DNA of 10,241 bases from Verrucomicrobiota bacterium. GTDB lineage: Bacteria; Verrucomicrobiota; Verrucomicrobiia; Limisphaerales; UBA1096. The translations under genes were made by a program, and so were the position numbers. Position 1 is the first letter of the stretch, and every line of letters starts with the position of its first letter. The notes below the pieces were generated by a model. That model did no database searches. It saw nothing but the letters and a program-made list of their open reading frames with translations, and was not told the origin of the DNA. This document shows, one piece after another, positions 1-6,758 of the stretch. The stretch covers positions 1-10,241 of the forward strand of contig JASLKI010000348.1 of the NCBI GenBank assembly GCA_030747575.1. The letters run 5' to 3'.

Positions 1-371
1 CGTGAGTCGGGCAAGATGCCGTCTTTCGCCGCTTGTGCAATATTTTGGATGTAACCGGCCTTTTGGTTGGACAGCCCAACGCCGCGCAGTTGCTCGAACG
101 GCTCCCTCAACACCCTCTCCGGCTCGGGAAATTTTCTGCCAGGGAACAGCTCGAGGAAACGGCCAAAGATGATCGCCGCCACTTTGCCGGTGAGTTGCTG
201 GTACACGATCGAACGAACGAGTGACGCATAAATTGTACGACTTTTGTCCACTACCAAGTCGCAGGCACCGATATGTCGAATGACTCTGGCAAGGTCGGGG
301 TCGACTTTTTTGATATGCCGAATGGCTTTCGCTGCGTCCACGACCAAGCGCTCGTCAGTGACCCTGAGCAT
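1..371 (-). CDS. alkA: AlkA-type DNA-3-methyladenine glycosylase (HhH-GPD family), C-terminus cut by window edge
   Basis: Reading leftward from ATG at 369-371 gives 123 codons without a stop, reaching the window edge. The N-terminal text (KVDPDLARVIRHIG, then YASLVRSIVYQQLTGKVAAI, a FPEPERVLREPFEQLRGVGL block and SNQKAGYI) matches the front half of the AlkA/HhH-GPD base-excision glycosylases, which remove alkylated bases such as 3-methyladenine from DNA in the cytoplasm. Family members run about 200 residues, so the helix-hairpin-helix end, the GPD motif and the catalytic aspartate should lie beyond the left edge and cannot be checked. The ATG sits inside the 3' end of the cytochrome b-c gene (17-nt overlap, different reading frame), so translation may be coupled to it. 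I see no Shine-Dalgarno sequence. Later starts (TTG or GTG about 8-10 codons on) are possible. The family call is firm; the substrate is inferred. Confidence 0.85.
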   Translation of the reverse strand, partial: MLRVTDERLVVDAAKAIRHIKKVDPDLARVIRHIGACDLVVDKSRTIYASLVRSIVYQQLTGKVAAIIFGRFLELFPGRKFPEPERVLREPFEQLRGVGLSNQKAGYIQNIAQAAKDGILPDS

Positions 372-2349
372 CGACCGGCAGCTTGAAGTAATCGCCACGA
401 AGCCAGTCAGCGATCAGGCCGATTTCTTTATCGGTGAGGATTTTCTTCACGCCGAACGCGGGCATGCGGTCATTGTTATCCGGATAAAACTTTTCGTGCT
501 CCGGGTTTTTCACGAAGTCGACGATCCACTGACGCGAACCGTAGCCGGTGAGGTCGGGGCCGTCGGCGTCGGGATCCGGCTCGCCGAACGCATGGCAGTC
601 GATGCAGCCAATATCATCCTCAAGATACTGAATGCCCTTCCGGATCCGCTCTGCGTCGACTTGGTCGGTCACCGCCTGGCCGGGCAGCTTGGCCTGGGCG
701 GAGAGCGCGACAGCGATGGACTCAAGCATGTTACGTTGCTCGGCGTCGTACTTGCTGACTTTGCGGTTGAGAAATTTTTTGTACATGTCGCCATCCTTGT
801 GCGTAGTACCGCCGAAGTAACGGGAGCTGATGTACTGATGCGGATCGAGCAGATCACTAATCCATTGCTCCGTGGCGAAGCCCTTCAGGTCCGGGGCGCT
901 CTGTTTTTCCTGGAGTTCGATGCTGGCAATCACATCGAACTTGCCGTCAGTTTCTGCGTCCAAAATCGACTGCACCGTCTGCCATGGGTTCTGAGTCCCC
1001 GATTTGCGCGCCAGCCAGTCGGGATGCACAGCGTCGCCGGAGAAAAAACGGGTCATGATTCCTATGCGATTCTCCAGTTCGTCGAGCGTCACGGCACTGG
1101 CCAGTTCTACGGCCAAGCCGTCGTGGCCATCGTAGCGGTGGCAGCTTGCGCAGTGCTGCGCGAACAGCCGCGCGCCCTGTGTTTTCGGGTCGTCCTTGAG
1201 CAGCGACAGCGCGGTCGACTCAATGCCCCTCGCCTTGGCCAAAGCGGTCACGCGGCGGGCATCCCTGGTATCACCAAGCACTCCCCTGAGATACATGGCG
1301 CTGTTCGGTCCGGCGACATCCTCCTGCTTGGCCAGATATGTCAGCGCGCCGGCACCTCCGAGGAACACGAAAATAATGCCGATATTGAATACGTGCCCAA
1401 GCTTCCAGCGACCAATGAACGGCATCAGGCAAATGAAGCCGACAGCTATCCCCGGAATATAAATGGCACCCCACACCTCTTTGTCACCCGCGAAAAAAGG
1501 CAACTTAAGGAATTGGAACAGGAACAGGAAATACCAGTCTGGCCGCGCGGCGGAAAACGGCTCGGACGGATCCGCCGGCGAACCCAGATGCGCGCCGGGC
1601 ACCGAGATCACCACCGCCAGCACTGCCACCATCACCGCGAGGCAGGCCACGGTGTCCTTGAAAACCTGATCCGGCCAAAAGTAGGCGTCTCGCTTGATCA
1701 CTGGCTCGGCCGGCGTGATGCCGTGACGGCGGAACAGGTAAATGTGCCCGACGATGAGCAGCACCAGCAGGCCCGGCAGCACACCGGCGTGCAGCGCAAA
1801 GAAGCGCGTCAGTGTGTGATGCCCGTACTCCGTACCACCGACGACGAGCTTTTGCATCTCCGGCCCGACGAACGGGACGAGGTTCATCAGGTTAGTGGCG
1901 ACACGGGTGGCCCAAAATCCTTTTTGATCCCACGGCAACAGGTAGCCGGTCAGCGACAGGGCCAGCACGAGCAGCAGCAGCAGGACACCGAACCAGTAGT
2001 TTACCTCACGCGGCGCCTTGTACGCGCCGTCGATCACGACCTGCATCAGGTGCAGCAGCAGCAGCACCGGCATGAGCTGCGCCGTCCAGTGGTGGATGCC
2101 GCGCAGCAGCCAGCCGCCGGTCATCTCGTTTTGGATGTAGTTAACCGACTCCCACGCGTCCCCGGAGCTGGCGCTGTAGCCCATCCACAAAAAAACGCCT
2201 GTGACAAACTGTATGAAGATGGTGAACGTGAGCGTGCTACCCCAGACGTAACGCCACCGCGAGCCGCCGGGGATGTTCTCGAACAATGCCTCGCGGGTCA
2301 GGCTGCGAATGCCGGTGCGATGATCGATCCAGTCCAGCAGCGACTTCAT
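355..2349 (-). CDS. Cytochrome b (b6 plus subunit IV type) fused to a diheme cytochrome c
   Basis: This is the membrane core of a Rieske/cytochrome b complex: it oxidises quinol and passes electrons to c hemes outside the membrane. The protein has 664 residues from ATG 2347-2349. That ATG overlaps the Rieske stop as ATGA, which is why I prefer it to an upstream start that would add 18 residues. Residues 1-210 are b6-like. Candidate b-heme ligands are H86 and H100 (GIHHW, LLLHLMQ) and H187 and H202 (FALHAGVLP, GHIYLF), with 14 residues between the second pair as in cytochrome b6. PWDQKGFW lies at 139-146. The subunit-IV-like part has PDWY at 270-273 instead of PEWY, then two or three helices up to about 340. 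The c part has CASCH (400-404) and CIDCH (582-586), with M522 and M629 as candidate sixth ligands. Position 35, the heme ci cysteine in b6, is valine. The exact electron acceptor is unknown. Confidence 0.93.
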   Translation of the reverse strand: MKSLLDWIDHRTGIRSLTREALFENIPGGSRWRYVWGSTLTFTIFIQFVTGVFLWMGYSASSGDAWESVNYIQNEMTGGWLLRGIHHWTAQLMPVLLLLHLMQVVIDGAYKAPREVNYWFGVLLLLLVLALSLTGYLLPWDQKGFWATRVATNLMNLVPFVGPEMQKLVVGGTEYGHHTLTRFFALHAGVLPGLLVLLIVGHIYLFRRHGITPAEPVIKRDAYFWPDQVFKDTVACLAVMVAVLAVVISVPGAHLGSPADPSEPFSAARPDWYFLFLFQFLKLPFFAGDKEVWGAIYIPGIAVGFICLMPFIGRWKLGHVFNIGIIFVFLGGAGALTYLAKQEDVAGPNSAMYLRGVLGDTRDARRVTALAKARGIESTALSLLKDDPKTQGARLFAQHCASCHRYDGHDGLAVELASAVTLDELENRIGIMTRFFSGDAVHPDWLARKSGTQNPWQTVQSILDAETDGKFDVIASIELQEKQSAPDLKGFATEQWISDLLDPHQYISSRYFGGTTHKDGDMYKKFLNRKVSKYDAEQRNMLESIAVALSAQAKLPGQAVTDQVDAERIRKGIQYLEDDIGCIDCHAFGEPDPDADGPDLTGYGSRQWIVDFVKNPEHEKFYPDNNDRMPAFGVKKILTDKEIGLIADWLRGDYFKLPVDAQGH

Positions 2350-2975
2350 GATATCGAAACCGCATGGCTGTGGCCGGGTTGAAAATTCTGAAACTTCACC
2401 CACACCTCCGTCTTGTTGCGGACTTCGATTTGCAGCACATCCATCGCGCGCGGGCTCACGCCCTTGGCAAGGCTGCCGTCCAGCTTGAAGTTGCTGTTAT
2501 GGCACGGGCAGAAAAAATCGTTTTTGCCCTGTCGGTAATCGACGAAGCAGCCCAAGTGCGGGCAGATCGTGTGCAGCGCCTTGGGCACACCATCGACGAG
2601 GCGCAGGTACACCGCACCGATGCTCACGTTGGTGAACCGGTTCCACGCGTCGACCTTGTCTGCCACGACGGCGAACTTGGCCGGCGTACCGTCCGTCGGA
2701 ATCGCGTCGAGCGTGGTGACCTTGATGAAGCCGTCGCCGACCCCACCCTCGCGCTTGGCCAAAGGATCGAGATACGCCCAAATGCCGGCACCGAACGGCA
2801 CCACACTTATGAACGTGCCGATAAACGCACAAAAAAACTTGATGAAACCGCGCCGCTCCCCGGCCGCTTCAGGCGTGTCGGGCTCCGCCGGGGCCATCGG
2901 TTCCTCCGCTTGGCCGACGGATTCGTCGACTCCGGGCCCGGATGGTTCAACTTGGTTTTCCTCTTGATTATCCAC
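2346..2975 (-). CDS. qcrA: Rieske [2Fe-2S] iron-sulfur subunit of a quinol:cytochrome c oxidoreductase
   Basis: This is the iron-sulfur partner of the downstream cytochrome b-c fusion. It takes an electron from quinol and swings it to the c heme on the outer face of the membrane. The 209-residue frame opens with an acidic stretch (1-40), then a Tat-like anchor: ERRGFIKFF (R41, R42) followed by a membrane helix at about 46-68. The cluster boxes are CPHLGC (138-143; ligands C138, H140) and CPCHNS (156-161; ligands C156, H159), with C143 and C158 placed for the usual disulfide. The stop overlaps the next gene's ATG (ATGA), so translation is likely coupled. The start is uncertain: GTG at 2973-2975 opens the frame without a good ribosome site, whereas ATG 2895-2897 follows GGAGGA at good spacing and would give 183 residues that still contain the Tat motif. 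An in-frame TAG at 2997-2999 rules out any earlier start. Confidence 0.95.
   Translation of the reverse strand: MDNQEENQVEPSGPGVDESVGQAEEPMAPAEPDTPEAAGERRGFIKFFCAFIGTFISVVPFGAGIWAYLDPLAKREGGVGDGFIKVTTLDAIPTDGTPAKFAVVADKVDAWNRFTNVSIGAVYLRLVDGVPKALHTICPHLGCFVDYRQGKNDFFCPCHNSNFKLDGSLAKGVSPRAMDVLQIEVRNKTEVWVKFQNFQPGHSHAVSIS
2902..2907 (-). promoter_or_regulatory. Candidate ribosome binding site for an internal Rieske start
   Basis: On the minus strand GGAGGA precedes ATG 2895-2897, with 5 nt between GGAGG and the ATG. It is one of only two textbook Shine-Dalgarno/ATG pairs I noticed; the other belongs to the tiny ORF at 2997-3020. It argues for a 183-residue Rieske protein. It also encodes Ala-Glu-Glu-Pro in the longer frame and could be chance. 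Confidence 0.4.
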
Positions 2976-3120
2976 CTTTTTGCGAACCGCGAAAAGCTAA
3001 CCCTTGGCCATCTTTACTCCGAGAAAAAAAATGCCCCCCCATCTGCGCCAGCTGAATTGTCTCGACCCTGCGAGGCGGTTGTTAATTAAATCCCCCCCGG
3101 CAGCCGCCTCCGCTTGGCTA
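2976..3120. promoter_or_regulatory. Divergent intergenic region between the Rieske operon and the 88-codon gene
   Basis: These 145 nt separate genes read outward in both directions, so promoters for both should lie here or just inside the flanking genes. I see runs of A (3024-3031) and C (3034-3040), the AT-rich GTTAATTAAA around 3079-3088 and another C run (3091-3097), but no confident -35/-10 pair. The assignment rests on gene orientation, not on a recognised motif. Confidence 0.35.
2997..3020 (-). other. SD-preceded four-codon ORF in frame with and upstream of the Rieske gene
   Basis: On the minus strand GGAG (3017-3020), a 5-nt spacer and ATG (3009-3011) start the frame Met-Ala-Lys-Gly-stop (TAG 2997-2999). 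The frame is the same as that of the Rieske gene, whose GTG lies 21 nt past the TAG. It could be a minimal leader ORF, a former start followed by a nonsense change, or chance. No function is assigned. Confidence 0.25.
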
Positions 3121-3387
3121 ATGGCACTCAGCACAATTCAACTCCAACTCACCTCTGTGGACCTGTTCAAGGTGGACGCCGAAACTGCTGAGCCAGAGAT
3201 TCTCCACGAGGTACTCACCGGCGCACCGGAAGTAGCCATTCACAACATCTTCGTCGAGTACCACGGCATTGCCGTCCACAAATACCTCACCGAGGAACTC
3301 CACACGAAATACGATGTCCACCTTTGCTCGGTCAGTTCCGATCGGCAGGGCACGCTACTGTTCGCCCTCAAAGACTTGGCCCGATAA
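3121..3387 (+). CDS. Small protein of unknown function (88 aa), first gene of a pair with the oligoendopeptidase
   Basis: I do not recognise this protein. From ATG 3121 it reads MALSTIQLQLTSVDLF at the start, is acidic in its first half (EPEILHEVL) and ends with SSDRQGTLLFALKDLAR. It has no signal peptide, membrane helix or cysteine-rich motif; the only cysteine is in VHLCSV. It is therefore probably cytoplasmic. The frame is open from 3004, but the translation before 3121 (proline- and lysine-rich, through the C-rich tract) does not look like protein. No Shine-Dalgarno sequence precedes the chosen ATG, and GTG 3157 is an alternative. The stop lies 6 nt before the peptidase ATG, so the two genes probably share a transcript. 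Reality as a gene is supported by spacing and codon pattern only. Confidence 0.6.
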   Translation: MALSTIQLQLTSVDLFKVDAETAEPEILHEVLTGAPEVAIHNIFVEYHGIAVHKYLTEELHTKYDVHLCSVSSDRQGTLLFALKDLAR

Positions 3388-3393
3388 AAATTC

Positions 3394-5115
3394 ATGTTTA
3401 AAAAAATCACCGTCCACACGCCGCGCCAGTTTGTTCCAGCCGACTTGAATACCGGCGACTGGGCCGCACTCGCACCGCTCTTTGAACAACTCGAGCAGCA
3501 GCTCAGCGCCGCCGCCGATGCCTCGCATCTTGAGCAGGTCATTCTCAACTGGGAGGAACTCTCCGCGGCGATCGCCGAGGAAAGCTCCAAGCGCTACATC
3601 GCGATGACCTGCCAAACGAACGACAAAACCGCCGAGCAGGACTACCTCGATTTCGTCGAGAAAATCGAGCCGGAGGAGAAGCAATGCAGCTTCCGACTAG
3701 CCAAGGCGCTCTCCGACCACCCGCACCGCGACAACCTCCCGCCCAGGCGCTACGTGGTGTTCACCCGCGACTCCGCGCTCGAGGTTGAGTTGTTCCGGCC
3801 CGAGAACGTCGCGCTCGAGACCGAGACAACCAAGCTTGGGCAGCAATACCAAAAACTCATCGGCGGCCTCGCCGTACAGTTCGACGGCGAAGAACGCACC
3901 CTCGTGCAAATGGGCCGCTACCTCGAGGAAACCGACCGCGCACGGCGGCAGGAGGCGTGGGAACTCGTCGCCAATCGACGGCTCGAGGAGGCCGAAACCA
4001 TCGATGACCAACTCAGCAGCTTGGCCAAGCGGCGCAACCAGATGAGCGCCAACGCCGGTTTCCCGAACTACCGCGACTTCGCGCACCGTCGCAAGGGCCG
4101 ATTCGACTACACGCCGGACGACTGCCTCGCCTTCCACGACGCCATCGAGCAGGAAATGGTGCCGCTGCTCAGGGAACTGCACGACGAGCGCCAAGCCGCA
4201 CTTGGCATCAAGTCGCTCAAGCCGTGGGACACCGCAACCGATCCGCAGGGCCGTCCGCCGCTCAAACCGTTCGACGAGGTGCCGCAGTTGATCAGCCGCA
4301 CGCAGGCGATCTTCGACCAGCTTGACGGCGACCTCGCCGGTTGGTTTCAGACCATGCAGGACCTCGACCTGCTCGACCTCGCTAACCGCAAGGGCAAGGC
4401 GCCCGGCGGCTATCAGGACTCACTGGCCGAGGCGCGGTTGCCGTTCATTTTCATGAACTCCGTCGGCGTGCAGCGCGACGTCGAGACGCTGCTGCATGAG
4501 GCCGGACATGCGTTTCACACCATGGCTTGCCAAGACGAGCCGCTGCACTCGTACCGCCACGCGCCGATCGAGTTTTGCGAAGTCGCCTCGATGGCTATGG
4601 AGCTGCTCGGCGGCGAATACCTCGGCGAGTTTTACGACACAGAGGAAGTGCGCCGTGCGCGGATCACCCACCTCGAGGGCATCGTGTTCGTCTTCCCGTG
4701 GATCGCCACGGTCGATGCCTTTCAGCATTGGCTCTACCTGAACCCCGGCCACTCGGTCACCGAGCGCGACGACGCCTGGGACGGCTTGATGGATCGCTTC
4801 GGTGGCGGCATCGACTGGAGCGGCCAGGAGCGCGCCCGGGCCAAGCTGTGGCACCGGCAACTCCACATTTTCCTGCACCCGTTTTACTACGTCGAGTACG
4901 GCATCGCCCAGCTTGGCGCGCTGCAAGTGTGGGCCAACAGCAAACAGGATCGTGCCCGGGCACTCGCCGACTACAAGGCCGCGCTCGCGCTGGGCGGCTC
5001 AAGGCCGTTGCCGGAGCTGTTTGAGCGGTGCAACACCCGGTTCGATTTCAGCCGTAATACCGTCGCCCCCATGGCCGAGCTGTTGCGAAAGGAATTGGCT
5101 GCGTTGAAGGGTTGA
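3394..5115 (+). CDS. pepF: M3-family zinc metallopeptidase, oligoendopeptidase F-like
   Basis: This is a 573-residue peptidase of the M3 family, which cuts short peptides in the cytoplasm. The active site is HEAGHAFH: zinc ligands H368 and H372, catalytic E369, and a third ligand most likely E396 in EFCEVAS, 24 residues on, close to the usual M3 spacing. Before it comes the family signature KAPGGY (about 340) followed by PFIFMNSVG and DVETLLHE. After it comes HPFYYVEYGIAQLGALQVW (about 495-515), which lines the substrate cleft in the family. Length matches PepF/M3B proteins, and there is no signal peptide. The ATG at 3394 begins MFKKITVHTPRQF, lies 6 nt after the upstream gene's stop and has no clear ribosome site. 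Transcription probably starts upstream of the 88-codon gene. M3B is clear; the exact subfamily and peptide preference are not. Confidence 0.93.
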   Translation: MFKKITVHTPRQFVPADLNTGDWAALAPLFEQLEQQLSAAADASHLEQVILNWEELSAAIAEESSKRYIAMTCQTNDKTAEQDYLDFVEKIEPEEKQCSFRLAKALSDHPHRDNLPPRRYVVFTRDSALEVELFRPENVALETETTKLGQQYQKLIGGLAVQFDGEERTLVQMGRYLEETDRARRQEAWELVANRRLEEAETIDDQLSSLAKRRNQMSANAGFPNYRDFAHRRKGRFDYTPDDCLAFHDAIEQEMVPLLRELHDERQAALGIKSLKPWDTATDPQGRPPLKPFDEVPQLISRTQAIFDQLDGDLAGWFQTMQDLDLLDLANRKGKAPGGYQDSLAEARLPFIFMNSVGVQRDVETLLHEAGHAFHTMACQDEPLHSYRHAPIEFCEVASMAMELLGGEYLGEFYDTEEVRRARITHLEGIVFVFPWIATVDAFQHWLYLNPGHSVTERDDAWDGLMDRFGGGIDWSGQERARAKLWHRQLHIFLHPFYYVEYGIAQLGALQVWANSKQDRARALADYKAALALGGSRPLPELFERCNTRFDFSRNTVAPMAELLRKELAALKG

Positions 5116-5129
5116 AGTTATGAAACGGG

Positions 5130-5271
5130 AACGCAGATTTTCAGGATCATTTTTTGGGCACGGATTTTCTCGGATTGTTTTTTTTAATTTTGAATTTATT
5201 TAGGATTAGGATTTCCTTAAATGAATCCGTGTCGCCATCCTTTCTCTGCGACCCTCCGCGTGCTCTGCGTT
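5130..5271. repeat. Nested imperfect inverted repeat in a convergent intergenic region
   Basis: The 173 nt between the peptidase stop (5115) and the end of the small membrane-protein gene (5289) contain two nested arm pairs: AACGCAGA (5130-5137) with TCTGCGTT (5264-5271), and GGCACGGATT (5157-5166) with AATCCGTGTC (5224-5233, one mismatch). The centre is AT-rich with a T run (5178-5185). The layout could act as a bidirectional terminator for the two converging genes, or be a copy of a dispersed intergenic repeat. From memory, similar ACGGATT/AATCCGTG plus CTCTGCG sequences occur in many environmental bacterial genomes, which I cannot verify here. Confidence 0.6.
5244..5269 (+). repeat. Three short degenerate direct repeats, CTCTGCG type
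   Basis: CTCTGCG (5244-5250), CTCCGCG (5254-5260) and CTCTGCG (5263-5269) follow one another with 3- and 2-nt spacers, at the right arm of the nested inverted repeat. They are probably part of the same element rather than a separate feature. Confidence 0.5.
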
Positions 5272-5288
5272 TAAAACCGCGTGGCCGA

Positions 5289-5468
5289 TCAACGGTTGAT
5301 CAGCCAGAGCACCACGCCGATCAACGCGGAGCCGACGACCCCAGCGATGATGCTCCACATTTGGATCTTGCTCCGGTACCGCCGGTTGGAGCGCCCCATG
5401 CCGGGGAGCAGATAATAACGATGCTCCTCATCCCCAGGTTTCGGCTTTTTTTTTCTCAATCCAAACAT
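5289..5468 (-). CDS. Small basic protein with one C-terminal membrane helix, function unknown
   Basis: The 59-residue frame from ATG 5466-5468 opens with MFGLRKKKPKPGDEE, continues through a basic segment (RSNRRYRSK, 27-34) and ends in one hydrophobic helix at about 37-57 (MWSIIAGVVGSALIGVVLWL) followed by NR. By the positive-inside rule the N-terminus would be cytoplasmic with the helix as a tail anchor. A TTG start 24 nt upstream would add eight residues. No Shine-Dalgarno sequence is seen and I recognise no family. It is convergent with the peptidase gene and divergent from thiH. The clean charge and hydrophobic layout is why I list it despite its size. Confidence 0.55.
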   Translation of the reverse strand: MFGLRKKKPKPGDEEHRYYLLPGMGRSNRRYRSKIQMWSIIAGVVGSALIGVVLWLINR

Positions 5469-5570
5469 CAGGTGCCGCTGTATGACAAGCAACGCGGCAG
5501 ACCATATTCATCCCGTGGCCATATGACAACCACGCTTGGTTCAGCGCAGACTCTCCGCTAACTTGGCTCC

Positions 5571-6758
5571 GTGAGTTTTGTCGGCCATTTTGACCAATTG
5601 CCCATCGACGCGCTCAGGAGCCGCGCCCGCGACGCCTCGGATGATGAGGTCTCAGCCGCCCTGGCCAAGCACGACTTGGGCTTGGCCGACCTCGCTGCCC
5701 TGCTCTCCCCCGCCGCCGCCGGCCAGCTCGAGCCGTTGGCCAAACGCGCGAACCAAATGACCCAGCAACGGTTCGGCAAAGTCATCCGGCTCTTCGCGCC
5801 GCTCTACCTCTCCAACGAATGCATCAACAACTGCCAGTACTGCGGTTTCTCACGCGACAACCCGATCCTGCGAGTGACGCTCTCGCTCGATGAAGTCGTA
5901 CGCGAAGCCAAGGCACTCGCCGGGCAGGGCTTTCGCAATGTCCTGCTCGTCGCCGGGGAACACCCAAAGTTTATCTCGGGCCACTACATGGCCGACTGCG
6001 TCGAGGCGCTGCGCGATGCCGTCCCGTCCATCTCCCTCGAAGTCGGCCCGATGGAGACCGACGAATACCGGCCGTTGGTCGAGGCCGGCGCGGAAGGACT
6101 TGTCGTTTATCAGGAAACCTACCACCGCGAGATTTACGCAGCCATGCACACCTCCGGCCCCAAGCGCAACTTCGACTGGCGGCTCGAGACACCGGAGCGC
6201 GCCCACGCGGCCGGCTTCCGGCGGCTGGGCATCGGGGCGTTGTTCGGGCTGAGCGACTGGCGGCGCGAAATCCTCTGCCTCGCCGTGCACGCGCAATACC
6301 TGCTGCGCCACTGCTGGAAATCGCAACTGACGATTTCACTGCCGCGCCTCCGCCCCTGCGCCGGTGAGTTCGAGCCGTTGACTGACTTCAACGATCGCAA
6401 CCTTGTCCAAGCCATCTGTGCGCTGCGTCTGTTTCTGCCGGACGCCGGTATCGTCCTCTCCACCCGCGAACCGGCGAGCCTGCGCGACCGGTTGATTCCA
6501 TTGGGCATCACCATGATGAGCGCCGGCAGCCACACCGAGCCGGGCGGCTACACCGGCGCCGGCCAGGACAACCTGCACTACACCGAGCGCGGCCGCATCC
6601 GGGAGTTGGTCGGCAACGCCAGCGAATGGGCCACCCACGCCACCGGTCAGTTCGACATCGCCGACGAACGCGAGCCAAGCGCTGTCGCCGCAACCCTCAC
6701 CCGCCTCGGCTACGAGCCGGTCTGGAAAGACTGGGATCCGGCTATCCTCTCCAACTAA
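5571..6758 (+). CDS. thiH: 2-iminoacetate synthase ThiH (radical SAM)
   Basis: ThiH splits tyrosine with a 5'-deoxyadenosyl radical into p-cresol and 2-iminoacetate (dehydroglycine), the glycine-derived unit used by ThiG to build the thiamine thiazole ring. The 395-residue frame shows the radical SAM cluster motif CX3CX2C as CINNCQYC (C84, C88, C91) after LFAPLYLSNE. It also has GEHPK, LEVGPMETDEYRPLVEAG, VVYQETYHREIYAAMHTSGP and the C-terminal SAGSHTEPGGYTG region typical of ThiH; length is close to the usual 370-380 residues. The start is taken as GTG 5571, which places the normal ThiH N-terminus (SFVGHFDQL); no ribosome site is visible. No other thi gene is in the window, so the rest of the pathway must lie elsewhere. 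Its last 17 nt overlap the converging tilS end. Confidence 0.93.
   Translation: MSFVGHFDQLPIDALRSRARDASDDEVSAALAKHDLGLADLAALLSPAAAGQLEPLAKRANQMTQQRFGKVIRLFAPLYLSNECINNCQYCGFSRDNPILRVTLSLDEVVREAKALAGQGFRNVLLVAGEHPKFISGHYMADCVEALRDAVPSISLEVGPMETDEYRPLVEAGAEGLVVYQETYHREIYAAMHTSGPKRNFDWRLETPERAHAAGFRRLGIGALFGLSDWRREILCLAVHAQYLLRHCWKSQLTISLPRLRPCAGEFEPLTDFNDRNLVQAICALRLFLPDAGIVLSTREPASLRDRLIPLGITMMSAGSHTEPGGYTGAGQDNLHYTERGRIRELVGNASEWATHATGQFDIADEREPSAVAATLTRLGYEPVWKDWDPAILSN

Noticed and set aside
244..2382. Very long plus-strand open frame (712 codons) opposite the cytochrome b-c gene
   Set aside because: It is exactly antisense to a gene with unmistakable heme and quinol-site motifs; its translation is rich in His, Gln and Arg with no family features. 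GC-rich codon bias leaves the antisense frame open.
2350..2403. Longer start for the cytochrome b-c fusion (18 extra codons)
   Set aside because: The extension overlaps the Rieske coding region and contributes nothing family-like, whereas ATG 2349 forms an ATGA junction and gives b6-matching residue numbers.
2364..3089. Plus-strand frame opposite the Rieske gene
   Set aside because: Antisense shadow of a clear Rieske protein; no motif in the translation.
3004..3120. 39-codon N-terminal extension of the 88-codon gene
   Set aside because: Its translation crosses A- and C-rich tracts and looks non-coding; it lies where the divergent promoters should be.
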